Below, one piece after another: positions 31,996 through 44,099 of a DNA stretch of 64,000 bases. Positions within the stretch are counted from its first letter, which is position 1, and every line of letters begins with the position of its first letter. This DNA comes from Conus ventricosus (lineage: Eukaryota > Mollusca > Gastropoda > Neogastropoda > Conidae): positions 70,636 to 134,635 of the forward strand of contig JAFLJL010014736.1 of the NCBI GenBank assembly GCA_018398815.1, given 5' to 3'. The notes below the pieces were generated by a model. That model had not been told where the DNA came from and ran no database searches. It saw only the letters and a program-made list of their open reading frames with translations. Both the position numbers and the translations under genes were made by a program.

Positions 31996-32650
31996 TCAAC
32001 TGAAGAAACACTCTTTTGGACTGTCATTTTTGGGGGGGGGGGGGGGGGGGGGGGAGTCCATTCAGGCTCCCTGCTAAACAGAAAGAAAGTTTTTTTTTGT
32101 GAAAGTGACAAAAAGTTGTTTACTGATAATGAAATTAACATTTATAAAATTTTTGTGTTTGTCGGTTTTTTTTTTTCTATGTTTTGTGGGCGTGTGTAAT
32201 TGGGCCTTAATTTAAAATTCGACCTGTAAAATATTTATATATATTTTTATATATTAATTATATTTAATAAATTTAATTATTTATTTTTGTGGTGTTTTGT
32301 TGTGGTGTGTGTGTGTGTGTTGTGTGTGGGGGTGTGTGTGTGTGTTTTGGTTTTCCCCCAAAAAATTGTAAAGTTTTAAAAAATTCACTTTTTTTCTCGA
32401 AGGTGGGGAGACGACGGGTGGGGGGGGAAGGGGGGGATGGGAAGGGGGGGGAGGCCTACCCCCCATTTAAAAAAAAGGGGGGAAAAACTAGCGTACTAAA
32501 TAGTTAAAGAAACTGAAAGAAAAACTGTATAAGCTGGCCCATCCCGGGAAATTTTTCCCTTTTATTCAGCACATGGGTTTTGTAGTCCCCCTTTTTAAAA
32601 AACTCAAAACATCTTTTTGAAAAAACTTGCTCTCACGCTTTGTGGTCCCC
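31996..32650. other. G-rich and A/T-rich low-complexity spacer
   Basis: Contains a G run of about 23 bases at 32031-32053, a TG tract (32290-32345) and G-rich blocks (32400-32480). No gene. Homopolymers are suspiciously expanded, as in 7.3-10.1 kb. Confidence 0.6.
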
Positions 32651-32839
32651 CCAAAAAGATCTCTCGGTTTGAAACCCTGCTGCAGTGTTCACAAAGTCAA
32701 TCAAATCACCACCCCAAATTGTTTTCTTCACATCTGTAACTTGCTGCAGGGACTTCAGAGCAACGAATGATAGCCGCTAAAAAAAAAACAAAAAAAAGCC
32801 CCACAATCTTTTTGACGATCCCCATTGTCCCCGTGATTC

Positions 32840-33295
32840 TATCCCCTTTGGATCTTGGGAAAGAAGCTGATGCTCTGTCCAAGGCGGCAGCAAGGGCAGT
32901 TCAGCCACCCGGTGACCTACAGAGAGGCCAAAACTATCATCCACAACCAACACCAAAGCCAGGGGAAGAGAAGGCTGGGTGCAGACAGTGGTGCTGATCC
33001 AATCCATCAGCTCCAGAGATACCAGCAAACATCCTCTTCAGACCGAGAACTGGCCACTGCCGACTGCTGAGCCACCTCAGCCGAGTTAAGCTTCCCCACA
33101 CAGACGAATCTCCGTGTGGCACTGGATCTCAGACCCCTGAACACATCCTCCAACACTGTCCAGCTCATGATGTTCTACTACGGCGTCAAACCTGGCCAGA
33201 GGGTGCAGAACTATGGATGCAGCTTTGCGTGGCGACAGGATTGAAGATGTGACGCAACCAAAAACAATCGACGGCAGAAGAAGAAGAAGAAGCGT
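32840..33295 (+). pseudogene. C-terminal tail of a non-LTR retrotransposon RT
   Basis: Plus-strand frames give SHPVTYREAKTIIHNQHQ, then ADSGADPIHQLQRYQQTS, then a TGHCRLLSHL-type segment and a Cys-His knuckle around CGTGSQTPEHILQHCP (CX8HX4C) near 33120-33165. Such tails are characteristic of RT proteins of RTE/CR1-type elements with an RNase-H-like or zinc-knuckle end. Frames shift at least twice. An inverted, similarly broken copy lies at 62312-62545. Confidence 0.7.
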
Positions 33296-33427
33296 ATCAT
33301 GTCTTTTCCCTTCTTCCTACAGTAAAGAGCTATCTGTTTGAAATACAGTGACGGGGCTGGAGTTGCAAGAGGAATACCGCATCAGCATGGAATCTTCCTG
33401 TATTGTAATAGTGGTCGCCTGGAGAGC

Positions 33428-33462
<35 letters not shown>

Positions 33463-34206
33463 AAAATAAAATGTCTGCCGGTCTCAACAGAAAAATTGGA
33501 AGAGCGACAGCATGTCTTGTTATGAACCTTTTTCTCCCAAACAAACTGGCTACGAGTAGACCTACTCTGTTCGTTGATAGTCCTCTTACCAAACAGAGCC
33601 TTACACAAGACTGAAAAAACGATTGCTTTCCGACTTGGTTCTGGGTTTGTGTCACGACGGGATGGTCCAAACAGTTGATGATAGCAAGTTCTCGTCATTA
33701 CCACCACCATACACTAGCAATTAAAAGTTTCTTCATCAAAGACCCAAAGACTGGCACACTTCCTACATTACTTTATTATACCACGTTATGACCTTGACCT
33801 TTGATGTTGTATTCCCTAAAGGGACCATGTTCTCTCAAGGGTTTTGTCGTAGTCATTTTAAAATAAAAAATGGGGGAAAAAACCAATAAGCAACACGCAA
33901 GCTCAGTTGATTTTATGTCTTTTTTTTCTCTGTGATTTCACCTTGTCCTTTGGCCTTAAACTTTGAATTGCAGCAACTTCATTAATATCTGTCAATTTTT
34001 TTGGTACCCAATTTTTGATCCAAAGAAAATGACATCAATGTTCATCACAGACACTCCTACACGGACAGACAGACACACATCCTCAAACTGCAAAAGCAGG
34101 GTGATCGCATAGAATTTCTTTTTCATCCACATTTACCAGATTTGAAATGCACATTATTACATGTGTCATGATCTTACTTTCAATGTTTAACTGCACATAA
34201 ACTGAT
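33296..34206. other. non-coding segment shared by both arms
   Basis: No gene. Contains GAA repeats (33275-33292) and an AAC repeat (33427-33462) that is absent from the other arm. The reversed counterpart is 61.2-62.1 kb. Confidence 0.6.
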
Positions 34207-34233
34207 GTATATGTATGTGTGTGTGTGTGTGTG

Positions 34234-34274
<41 letters not shown>

Positions 34275-34339
34275 ATTTATATTATATATATATATATATA
34301 AACACACACACACACACACACACACACCCCACACAACAC

Positions 34340-34401
<62 letters not shown>

Positions 34402-34410
34402 TATATATAC

Positions 34411-34469
<59 letters not shown>

Positions 34470-34470
34470 G
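34207..34470. repeat. (TG)n/(TA)n/(CA)n/(AG)n compound microsatellite
   Basis: Alternating TA and CA dinucleotide blocks end in a pure AG run (34415-34470) that borders the 3' tail of the minus-strand retrotransposon. Confidence 0.95.
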
Positions 34471-35754
34471 AGGGAGAGAGGAGATTCGGATTCGGATTCG
34501 GATGATTTATTCACATAGGCCTAGGCCCCTTATGAAGGGGTATGGAAATAGTACATTGGAAACAAATGTATGCGACATGCAACAAAGTATACCAAATTAA
34601 GACAAATCATTGTAACTTTAAGAGGTAGCCATTTCTCTAATTTTAAATGCCTTATACAAAAATAACGAAAGATTTTTAACATCTATTGTTGAAGCTGACG
34701 ACATCAATAGGGTCAATCTAAATAGGGAAGGCTGTCTGTAGAATTTCGGCTTAATCAGTTCATTTTAATGTCCATGAGGGCTGGAAACAAAGAACAAAAT
34801 GCATCTCATTTTCTTGTGACACTTTACAGAGAGGACAAAGCATATCATTGTCATCAACATCGGTTTTGTATCTTAATTTATGTACTGCTAAAATCCGATA
34901 TTCCAAGTCTAAATTTTGCCATTATGTATTTAAAGTGTCTATCCATTTCTAAAGTTATATAAGGTTTCAGATCATGAGAATTACCAAACTGTCTGTAAAA
35001 ATCAAACCTTTACTATTATGCACATGATGTAACCATTTTTGCCAAGGGCAGTCAACTAGTCGTTGACGAAAGCAACTTATAAACTGTTTAACATTTCCAA
35101 CACCCTGATTCAGCCATACAAAACCAAAACCGTATTCAAAAGACACATACGAACTTTACTAGCCCAGTTGTTTTTTCCTCTAGAATCAAGATCATAAAGC
35201 ATATTATAAGCTTTACGAGGTATTCTGTTCTCTTCCATATGGAGTAAATTTAGCCAGTATCGGATGCATTTAACGGCAAGAAACAATATATATAGGAACC
35301 TATTCGTCTCACCATACACAAGATCATTAGGCGTCCGTCTATCTACACCTAGAAATTTTTTTAAACGCGAAAGATGCACAGATTCACAATGGATTGCAGC
35401 GTTATCTAATCCCATAATTCCGATCCGTACTGTGCAATTGGCTGCACTTGACTATCGATACAGCTTGCAGAACACATGAAAGGACGTATTGTTGAAAACA
35501 TGTAACTTTTTCATAATACAAAAAGAAACATTTTTGGCCTTGTAGCAAGATCCTTGCAAGCACTGACAAAACTCAGACGAGTAGAAAAAAAGTATACCCA
35601 AATATCTATAGGCATTCACAACAGGCATGGAGCATTATTATATACCCATCGTTCTCTTGCCCCTCAAATAACCCCCTTACGAAACACATAATGTTACTTT
35701 TAGATAAATTAACTTTCAGCTGGAGAGATGCAGCTGAGCGGTGTAAGCTATTTC
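34471..35754 (-). mobile_element. non-LTR retrotransposon 3' fragment, copy 1 (minus)
   Basis: The minus strand reads from RT domain 5 onward: a KVNLSKSNI-like fragment near 35710, then NAAIHCESVHLSRLKKFLGV and ENRIPRKAYNMLYDLDSRGK (35415-35110). A Cys knuckle CPLCKVSQENEMHF follows near 34830. The 3' end has a short hairpin, CCCCTT-ATG-AAGGGG (34526-34540), and a GAATCC-type repeat before the TC microsatellite. The 5' end is truncated at 35754, directly against the TC tail of copy 2. Confidence 0.78.
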
Positions 35755-35793
35755 ACGAGAGAGAGAGAGAGAGAGAGAGGGGAGAGAGAGGAG

Positions 35794-35832
<39 letters not shown>

Positions 35833-35839
35833 GGGTGCG

Positions 35840-38720
35840 GATAATGTATTCAAAAAGGCCATAGCCCTCTTGAAGGGGGTGGTATATACATGCAATGCAT
35901 GAATTCAAGAATCATACACGTATGCAACTAAAAGGAGAACAAAATCATATGAATACAACAAATCGAACATTCAACGCCAAGGAAAGGAGAAAGATATCAT
36001 CATGCAAAGCAAATGGAGCGGATTTTGAACGCCTTATACAAATAGATGGCAAATTGTCTTATAACATCTTCGCGAGCAGAAGTGACCAGTAAGAAAAAGC
36101 CTAATGCAGAGGGTGTCTATGATATTTTGATGGGATAAACTGGGTTCTAAGTGTTTCCAAGGCGGGACAGCAAAACACAAAATGAACCTCGTTTTCACGA
36201 GCCTTTTTACACAGAGGACACACAAGTTCAATCTCCGTACACTCTTTACGATAACGATATCGATGAACGTTAATATCAGACAATCCAAATCTAAATCTAG
36301 TCATTATGTACTTTAAATGGCAGTCCATTTGTATAGATAAGTAGGTTGGGATGCGATGTAGGGGGTTGAAGTGTCTGTATAAATCAAATCTACTACTATC
36401 TTGAATGTGAGCATTCCAGTCTTGCCATCTACAATCGATAAGCCTGGTACGAAGCATTTTCAAAAATGCAGTCTTGTTTCCGACACACTGGTTAACCACG
36501 CATATCCCAGCCCTAATTCATATAATCTCAATTTGACTTTTGTCACCCAGTTCACCTTGCCCCTCATATGTAAACCAAATAACATCTTATAGGCTTTCTT
36601 CGGTAATCTTGCATCTTCCATTTCAAGTAACTTTAACCAGTAAGCTAACATCTTATAACAGAATTTAAATAAATTGGATATTACTTGTTTCGCCATAAAT
36701 CAATCGTTTGGTGTCTGCACAGACACACCTAGAATTTTTTTCAGGGCAAATAAATGGACTTTTTCACAGCGTAGCGCAGCATTTTCTAAGCCCCATATTT
36801 CAGCACCATACCCTGCAATAGGTTGGATTTGGGAATCAAACAATTTGATGAATACATGAAAAGATTTATATCCTAACCTAGATAATCTTTGCATAATACA
36901 CAACAAAGCATGTTTAACTCTGCTCGAAAGATCTTTACAAGTGGCAGAAAAACTTAACCGTGTTAAAAAATATATTCCGAGGTATTTATAGATGTTAACC
37001 ACTGGCATCCGGATTCCATCGTAAGTCCACTGTTCTCGAACACTAAATATCCACCCTTTCTGAACACGATTATATTACTTTTCAACATGTTTACGCGTAA
37101 CTGAAGTGAAGTAGCAGAGCGATTTAGACTATTTAATTGCGTTTGAAGGCCAATCACTGTTTCAGAGATCAGAACTACATCATCTGCCAAAAGAAGGATA
37201 AACAACTGTAGAATTTCTGTTGTAAACTATGCACCATGCCTCCCATTATTAACAACTTCAGAAGTTAATTCATTGATAAACAGAGAAAATAGTATTGGGC
37301 TGCGCACACATCTCCTTGTTTTACTCCGCTAGTACATTGGATATAATCTGTTAATTCCCTCCACATCTGACTTTGGCTTTCACACTATTATACATGCTCA
37401 TTATGCATCTGAACAATTTTCCCTCGGACCCCGTTTTTTAGTAGAATAGGCCATAAAATACTTCTGTTTATAGAATCAAAGGCTTTCTCAAAATCGATGA
37501 AAGCAAACACATAATTTGCGATTTAAAGAAAACTGCTTTTGAACAAAGGCCATTAGAGTAAACATATGATCTACGATGGAATAAGTACGTTTAAAACGAG
37601 CCTGGTATTCACCTGTAAGATCGTTTTTTCTTCACCATTCCTGCAGTCGACGATTTATAATAGTACTGTATATCTTACTAGTTACATCACAAAGAGAAAT
37701 ACCTCGATAGTTGTCAGGATTGTTTACGCAACCTTTTTATAGATGGGAAGAACAATTGATTCGGTCCACTGCTCTGGGTAAGTGCCACTGTCAAAAAGTG
37801 AATTCATAAATCTAACAAGAAATCCAAAACGATTTCCGATTTACAACTAACTTTTAAAAACTCACCAATAATACCGTCCGGCCCAGCAGCCTTACGATTT
37901 TTAATTTTCCGAATCGCAAACATCACTTCGTCTATGGAGATTGGACGGTTTAAATTACTTTCTTCCTCTACATCATCTTCGCATTGAAGTGCGTCATCGG
38001 TATTAATATCTCTTGTTAAGAGTGCTTTGAAGTGGTCGTACCAACTATCAATACTAATCGTATTTAGAGGTTGTTTTCTTTTTACGGATATTTTATGCAC
38101 TGCGTTCCAGAACTGTTTCTGACTTTTCATAGATGTCAGTAGTTTATTTAACAAGGCATCGTTAAATTCCTTTTCCTTCCTCTTTAGTAAATGCTTGTAT
38201 TCACGCCTTGCACAACGATAACAGTTACGATCATCATCCTTTAGCGTACGTATAAAATTTGCTTTGTAAATTTCGTACTTTGTTTTTATGAACTTGCATT
38301 CAATATCAAACCAGTCTTTATCTTTATATTGTTTCTCACTGTGTATCGTATTTTCATACATTCTGCAGCTTCCTTAATACAGTCATTAAAAATCCTTAAA
38401 GCAGCATTAATGTCAGTTTCAATTAGGCTAATGGCCTAAACCATTTTCCTCTCAAATTCTGATTTAGATATTTTGTTATAATAAACATCAGCAACATCTT
38501 CTTTCCACACATACTTCTCTACAACCATGTCATTAACGTTTGACGCATTGTCTTCCACGTCGTTCGAACAGTTTATATGAAAAGACACAGGCATGTGATC
38601 AGATTCAATTCTCTCGCATACGCTTAACTCACAGCAATCACATAATGAAGAAAACAGATTACAAGACATCATAAAGTAGTCAACCACACTACACCCGCTG
38701 TCTGACACGAACGTGTAGTG
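35840..38720 (-). mobile_element. non-LTR retrotransposon with endonuclease and RT, copy 2 (minus)
   Basis: On the minus strand the apurinic-type endonuclease end appears at 38716-38436 (YTFVSDSGCSVVDYF, ERIESDHMPVSFHI). A linker with CARREYKHLLKRKEKEFNDA follows (38361-37804), then RT entry IKNRKAAGPDGIIGEFLK, and a degenerate palm. LLLADDVVLISETVIGLQTQ carries the catalytic ADD (37195-37140). After NIYKYLGIYF comes the thumb (37008-36700), then a C-terminal CPLCKKARENEVHFVFCC knuckle near 36210. The 3' end has the CCCT..AGGG hairpin (35865-35877) and an AG tail (35757-35828). Multiple shifts mean it is inactive. It is clearly the same family as copy 1. Confidence 0.85.
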
Positions 38721-38737
38721 ACCTTGGCGGTCACCAT

Positions 38738-38806
<69 letters not shown>

Positions 38807-38892
38807 CAGACAGAGAGACAGACAGAGAGAGGCAGAGAGAGAGACAGAGACAGAGACAAAGAGAGAGACAGACAGACAGAGAGAAAACAATG

Positions 38893-38982
<90 letters not shown>

Positions 38983-39110
38983 GCCATTAGTGTTCTCGAG
39001 CACGCGATCTTGAATTCTGATTGCAAACATGTTTAAGATCAACAAAACCTTAAAACACTTGGACTCTTATACATAAGAATTTTGAGAGAGGAGAGAGGAG
39101 AGAGAGTTAG

Positions 39111-39196
<86 letters not shown>
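38738..39196. repeat. (AG)n and (ACAG)n microsatellites
   Basis: AG runs at 38738-38990, mixed with CAGA, and again at 39086-39196. They are separated by about 95 bases of unique sequence that recurs inverted near 56300-56390. Confidence 0.95.
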
Positions 39197-39199
<3 letters not shown>

Positions 39200-39424
39200 T
39201 GTGAGAAAAGCAGCACAATCATTTAGTACTCCCTACTGAAAAAGAAATCTTACGAATCTGTAATTGTACATTGCGTTTAATACTTTTCATGGGAAAAAAT
39301 CTGTTTCATCTTTAATACTCTAAAAGCCCACATATGGTTATTTTGAAAACAGTCAAGATTCTAATTTTATCCATCACTTTTTCCGTGGTCGATTTCCAGT
39401 CACATAGGTTGGATACACTGACAT

Positions 39425-39545
39425 AAATGATATTCATGAAACGTTTATAAATGACACACCACGTAATTTTTATAAATGATATGTTCCACGTAACGTTTAT
39501 AAATGATGCTCCACGTATCTTTTATAAATGATGCGCCGCGTAAGA
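39425..39545. repeat. short 26-28 bp tandem repeat
   Basis: Four units around TTTATAAATGAT followed by CCACGTAA or CCGCGTAA. The inverted counterpart in the other arm is 55755-55835. Confidence 0.8.
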
Positions 39546-39709
39546 AAAATAATACGCTGTGCTTATTGTTAAAATTTCCGTATTTGTACGGTCTACAAAA
39601 TATAAATCCAGATACATCGTTGTCCGTATGACGCCCAAAAGAACAGTGTAGGTCAGCCAAGTAAAGCATACACATGCTGCTGTTCATTGTGGACATGTCA
39701 CTGAGTACA

Positions 39710-39763
39710 TCAGGTGCATTTACTTCCTACTAAAATAGCAACATTAACGTCTGGATTGTGTAG
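39710..39763 (-). CDS. candidate terminal exon of the LRR receptor gene
   Basis: A pyrimidine-rich stretch ending in CACTCAG precedes 39763. The frame that continues in phase from the upstream donor encodes LHNPDVNVAILVGSKCT and stops at 39710-39712. In the other arm the sequence is recognisable near 54828, but the AG is changed and the frame is broken. The exon is inferred only from splice signals and phase; a transcript would be needed to prove it. Confidence 0.4.
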   Translation of the reverse strand, partial: LHNPDVNVAILVGSKCT

Positions 39764-39805
39764 CTGAGTGACACCAATAAGACAAAGAAAGATGATGACT
39801 AGAAC

Positions 39806-39842
39806 GCGAGAGAGCGAGCGAGCGAGAGAGAGGGAGAGGAGG

Positions 39843-39886
<44 letters not shown>

Positions 39887-40058
39887 AGAGAGAAACAGAG
39901 AGAAACGAGAGAAACAGAGATATAGATACAGACAGACAAAGAGACAGACAGACAGACAGAGACAGAGACGGACAGACAGACAGGCAGGCAGGCAGGCCGG
40001 TAGACAGGCAGGCAGGCAGGCAGACAAGACAGACACAGAGACAGAGACAGAGAGACTG
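39806..40058. repeat. (AG)n, (CAGA)n and (CAGG)n microsatellite in receptor intron
   Basis: AGCG/AG dinucleotides, then CAGA, CAGG and CAGA tetranucleotides. It lies between the donor at 40144 and the candidate terminal exon. Confidence 0.95.
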
Positions 40059-40144
40059 TTGCTTCTAACCCAGCCGACCGTAAAGGGCCATAATATCAGG
40101 CTGTCATGAGGAAAACAACAACCGGACGCCGCCAGCAAACTCAC

Positions 40145-42164
40145 AACAGAACATCCTGCAACTGAGACAAAACGACCATCAGCTGTTTTCTCACGGCTCT
40201 TCCTCCGCTGTTCCAGAATGACGTTGACGGTGTACAGGAACGGGTTGAGGGCCGAGTTGAGCGGCAGTACCAAGACGGCCATGATGACGTTGACTTTCCC
40301 GGAACGTCCACGCCTCCGACCGCCATCATCCCCAGGACGCCGATGGGAAACCAGCAGGCGAAGTCCGACACGGCCACGGTGATCAGACGCCGAGCGATGA
40401 CCTGGTCCGTGGACTTCCTGCCGATGGTGCTGGAGCCGGTCAACGTGTTGGAGGTGACCGACCAGTAGATGAACACCTGCCCCGAAGCTATGAACAGGAA
40501 GAGGACGAAGTTGAGGGCGATCCAGATACCGAAGGAGTAATGCTGTCCCGGGAACTCGGTCGTCGTGATGGGTAGCGGGATGCAGATGCCGGTCTGGCTG
40601 TAGAATTGCCAGTGTGACGTCACAGGGGTCAGAGGCGTGGCGGCCAGCACGAGGCCCGCCCACCAGGTGGCGCTGCTGGCCAGATGCGCTGACGTCGGCG
40701 TGAAGTGGAACTGGCTGAAGGGAAAGCGCAGCACCAGGAAGCGATCCACGGTGATGAGGCAGATCTGAAAGACGGACACCTCAGAGGACAGGAGAGACAG
40801 GAACCCGGCCACCCTGCAGGTGGTGCTGTGTCTCCAGGAGTGGTCGTTCCACAGGTAGATGTCTTTGTACCTGTAGTCAGCCAGTCCGATCACCATCAGG
40901 TACGCCCCCATCAAGAAGTCAGACACACACAGATGCAGGACGAAGACGCCGAATCCGAACCGCCGCGTTCCTTTGTCGAAGACAGTGCGGTACAGGAAAC
41001 TGGTGAGGTTTCCCACCAACGCCAGCATGGCTAGCAGAGCCAGGAATAACCCGATGGAGGTGACTCTGCATCAAATCCTGACAGGACGACACGGCGTCTT
41101 TCGGAACCCGACACCACTTGGGGCTGAACACCTCGGGAAGAAGCGCTGGGCAGCACAGTTTATAATTGCTGGCTGTCACGGACCGAAGTTTGAGAAGATT
41201 GTGGAACAGCTGTGGAGGAAAGGTGATTACCGGACAGCCTGAGAGATCCACAGAGCGCAACGATCGTAGAACCGGAAACCCAAGCCGTGCACGTGACGCA
41301 CTCCGCTGCCCGACAGGTTGAGCTGGTCCAGACGAGTCAGTGTGTGCAAAGGATCCACGTTCACTGCGTCCACGCTCACACGGGACAGGTCCAACACGCG
41401 AAGTTTGGTGTACGTGGACAGACCAGAGAGACCGTCTTGAAGGTCAAGTGGGTTTCCCGCCAAAACAAGCACTTGCAGAGATCTGAGGGTACTGAAGTCA
41501 CCAGGTAGAAGACAGGTGATGAGATTATCGCTGAGGTCCAGACTGATCAAGTTAGGGAGAGCAGGTGCTTGAACGTGTGACAGAAAACAACCCGCCAAAC
41601 TGACATGGACCAGCATGGTGTTGTTCATCAAGTCCATCAACGTCATGTTGTTCCTGTCCGCGTTCAAGAAGCGAAGTTCTGGATGGTCACTGACAGCGAC
41701 AGACCGGTTACAGTAAAACGCCAACCCGAAGCACCTACATTCAGGTGGACAGGTGAAGTGACACAACAGCTCATCATCATTCTGAGGGCACTGGCCATAC
41801 CTGTCGTCACACACGTGCTCGGCAGACACGCACACGCGGGACTGGCGACAGCGATAGTAGCCAGGACACTGGTACGTCTGGCAGTCTGCTTCATCCTCAC
41901 GCCCGGGCAGTCGTAGATGGCGTTACATCGCAGAAAGACGGGCAGACACAGGGTCATGTCGGAAGTAGGACACAGGAAGTGAGACCCGGGGCACGACTCT
42001 GCTGACCTGAGGGCTTCAACGGAGAGCATGTTTAGTCGTAACCTATAAGACCACCACACGAACATTGAACGGTAACAACCGCCCACTTTCATCAGGTCTC
42101 GTTTACACCCCTTTTCATCGTTTGCAGACACACACTGCACCATGTTGTCGCATCTCTGGCTGAG
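40145..42164 (-). CDS. GRL101-like LDLa/LRR G-protein-coupled receptor, main exon
   Basis: One long minus-strand exon. After an acceptor (CCTACAG, or GACAG nine bases before) come LDLa modules (CNAIYDCPG and CPQNDDELLC). An LRR cap (CPPECRCFGLAFYC) follows, then repeats such as LPNLISLDLSDNLI, LRSLQVLVLAGNPL, TKLRVLDLSRVSV and LTRLDQLNLSGSGV. A Cys-rich hinge (YKLCCPALLPEVF) leads to seven helices (41028-40145). TM3 ends ITVDRF (a DRY variant), TM6 carries CWFP and TM7 carries NPFLY. The exon closes at a GTGAGT donor (40144). Shifts near 41910, 41260, 41070 and 40295 break the frame; I read them as consensus errors because the other motifs are intact. Known: such receptors are abundant in molluscs; the ligand is unknown. 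Confidence 0.87.
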
Positions 42165-42298
42165 CTGTAGGCACTGTCAATCAATGAGTGAAGGCATGTA
42201 ACTGAAGAATGGATTTTTTTTGGTTGAACTGCTGTTTGGGCTTAGTTTTTGTACTCCCAGTTCCTATAGAACAGGGCCATAATGGGAATGAAGAAATG

Positions 42299-42299
<1 letters not shown>

Positions 42300-42368
<69 letters not shown>

Positions 42369-42374
42369 TGTGTG
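42300..42374. repeat. (TG)n microsatellite
   Basis: Pure TG with one GG, at the intronic border of the 143-bp satellite. Confidence 0.95.
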
Positions 42375-42384
42375 TCCGTCAGGG

Positions 42385-43855
42385 GTCAAAATGTGTTTCA
42401 CTCGCTCCAGACAAAACTACTGGGCCGATCTTTCTGAAAATTTGCAGGTATGTTCATTATAGGTCACGGATGATGCCCGATGTGTTCTTTTACCGTTATA
42501 GTCGTTACTAACGGCTCTAACGGCCCATAACGGTTTTTCGTTTTTATGGAATATCTCAGAAAGTACTTAGCCGATCTTTCTGAAAATTTGAAGGTATGTT
42601 CACTGTGGGTCACGGATGATGCCCGATGTTTTATTTTACCGTTATAGCCGTTATTAACGGCCATAACGGTTTTCCTTCTTTATGTAATATCTCAGAAAGT
42701 ACTTGGTCGATCTTTCTTAAAATTTGTAGGCATGTTCATTATGGGTCACAGATGATGCCCGATGTGTTATTTCACCGTTTTAGCCGTTACTAATGGCTAT
42801 AACGGTCCATAACGGTTTTTGTTCTTTATAGAATATATCAGAAAGTGCTTGGCCGATCTTTCTGAAAATTTGTAGTTATGTTCATTGTGGGCCACGGATG
42901 ATGCTCAATGTGTTATTTTAACTGTTATAACCGTTACTAACGGCTATAACAGCCCATAACGGTTTTTCTTCTTTACGGAATATCTTAGAAAGTACTTGGC
43001 CGATCTTTCTGAAAATTTGAAGGAATGTTCATTATGGGTCACGGATGATGCCCGATGTATTATTTTACCGTTATATCCGTTACTAGCGGCTATAACGGCC
43101 CATAACGGTTTTTGTAATGGAATATCTCAGAAAATACTTGGGCGATATTTCTGAAAATTTGTAGGTATGTTCATTATGGGTCACGGATCATGCCCAATGT
43201 TTTCTTTTATTGTTACATCCGTTACTAATGGCTATAGCGGCCCATAACGGTTTTTCTTCTTTATGGAATATCTTAGAAAGTACTTGACCGATCTTTCTGA
43301 AAATTTGTTGGCATGTTCATTATGGGAAACGGATCATGCCCGATGTTTTATTATACTGATATAGCCGTTACTAACGGCTCTCACGGCCCATAACGATTTT
43401 TTTAGGGAATATCTCAGAAAGTACTTGGCCGATCTTTCTGAAAATTTGTAGGTATGTTCACTATGGGCCACGGGTGATGCCAGATGTGTTAATTTAACTG
43501 TTATAGCCGTTACTAACGGCTATAATGGCCCATTTCGGTTTTTCTTCTTTACGGAATATCTTAGAAAGTACTTGGCCGATCTTTCTGAAAATTTGAAGGT
43601 ATGTTCATTATGGGTCACGGATGATGCCCGATGTTTTATTTTATCGTTATAGCCGTTACTAATGGCTATAATGGCCCATCACAGTTTTCTTCTTTATGGA
43701 AAATCTCAGAAAGTATGTGGCCGATCTTTCTGAAACTGTGAAGGTATGTTCATTATGGGTCACAGATGATGGCCAATTTTTACCCAATAGCCGTTAGTAA
43801 CGGCTCTAACGGCCCAAAACGGTTTTTCCTCTTTATGGAATATCTCACGCGTATT
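42385..43855. repeat. ~143-bp satellite array with dyad-rich units, in receptor intron
   Basis: About ten monomers repeat GATCTTTCTGAAAATTTG at steps of about 143-145 bases (42426, 42571, 42710, 42855 and on to 43721). Each unit has GGAATATCTCAGAAAGTACT, CATTATGGGTCACGGATGAT, GCCCGATGTG and a dyad-rich part, GTTATAGCCGTTACTAACGG followed by CTATAACGGCCCATAACGG. The array lies in the intron between the LDLa-rich N-terminal exon and the main exon. It is absent at the matching place of the other arm (about 52.38 kb). Confidence 0.93.
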
Positions 43856-43967
43856 CAAGATAAACTGTGAGTACGTTTCTATGCTTTGCATTTTGTTTTT
43901 TCTTCTGTAGTTTTGTATTGATGTCAAAACAGTTGTTATCTGACAGTGATTGCAAATCTGTGAGCTC

Positions 43968-43991
43968 GCACACACATACGCACACACGCGT

Positions 43992-44061
<70 letters not shown>

Positions 44062-44092
44062 GCGCATAGACAGACAGACAGACAGACAGACA
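43968..44092. repeat. (CA)n and (CAGA)n microsatellite
   Basis: CA dinucleotides followed by CAGA tetranucleotides, intronic. The reversed, shorter counterpart is 52120-52245. Confidence 0.95.
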
Positions 44093-44099
44093 GAGGCAA

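Noticed and set aside
38669..39045. Ser-Leu-rich minus frames near 38.7-39.0 kb and 44.7-45.0 kb
   Set aside because: Translations of AG/CT microsatellites.
39710..40663. 317-codon minus frame as a separate protein
   Set aside because: Its first part is an out-of-frame reading of the receptor and the end crosses microsatellites; only the TM7 piece and a possible last exon are real.
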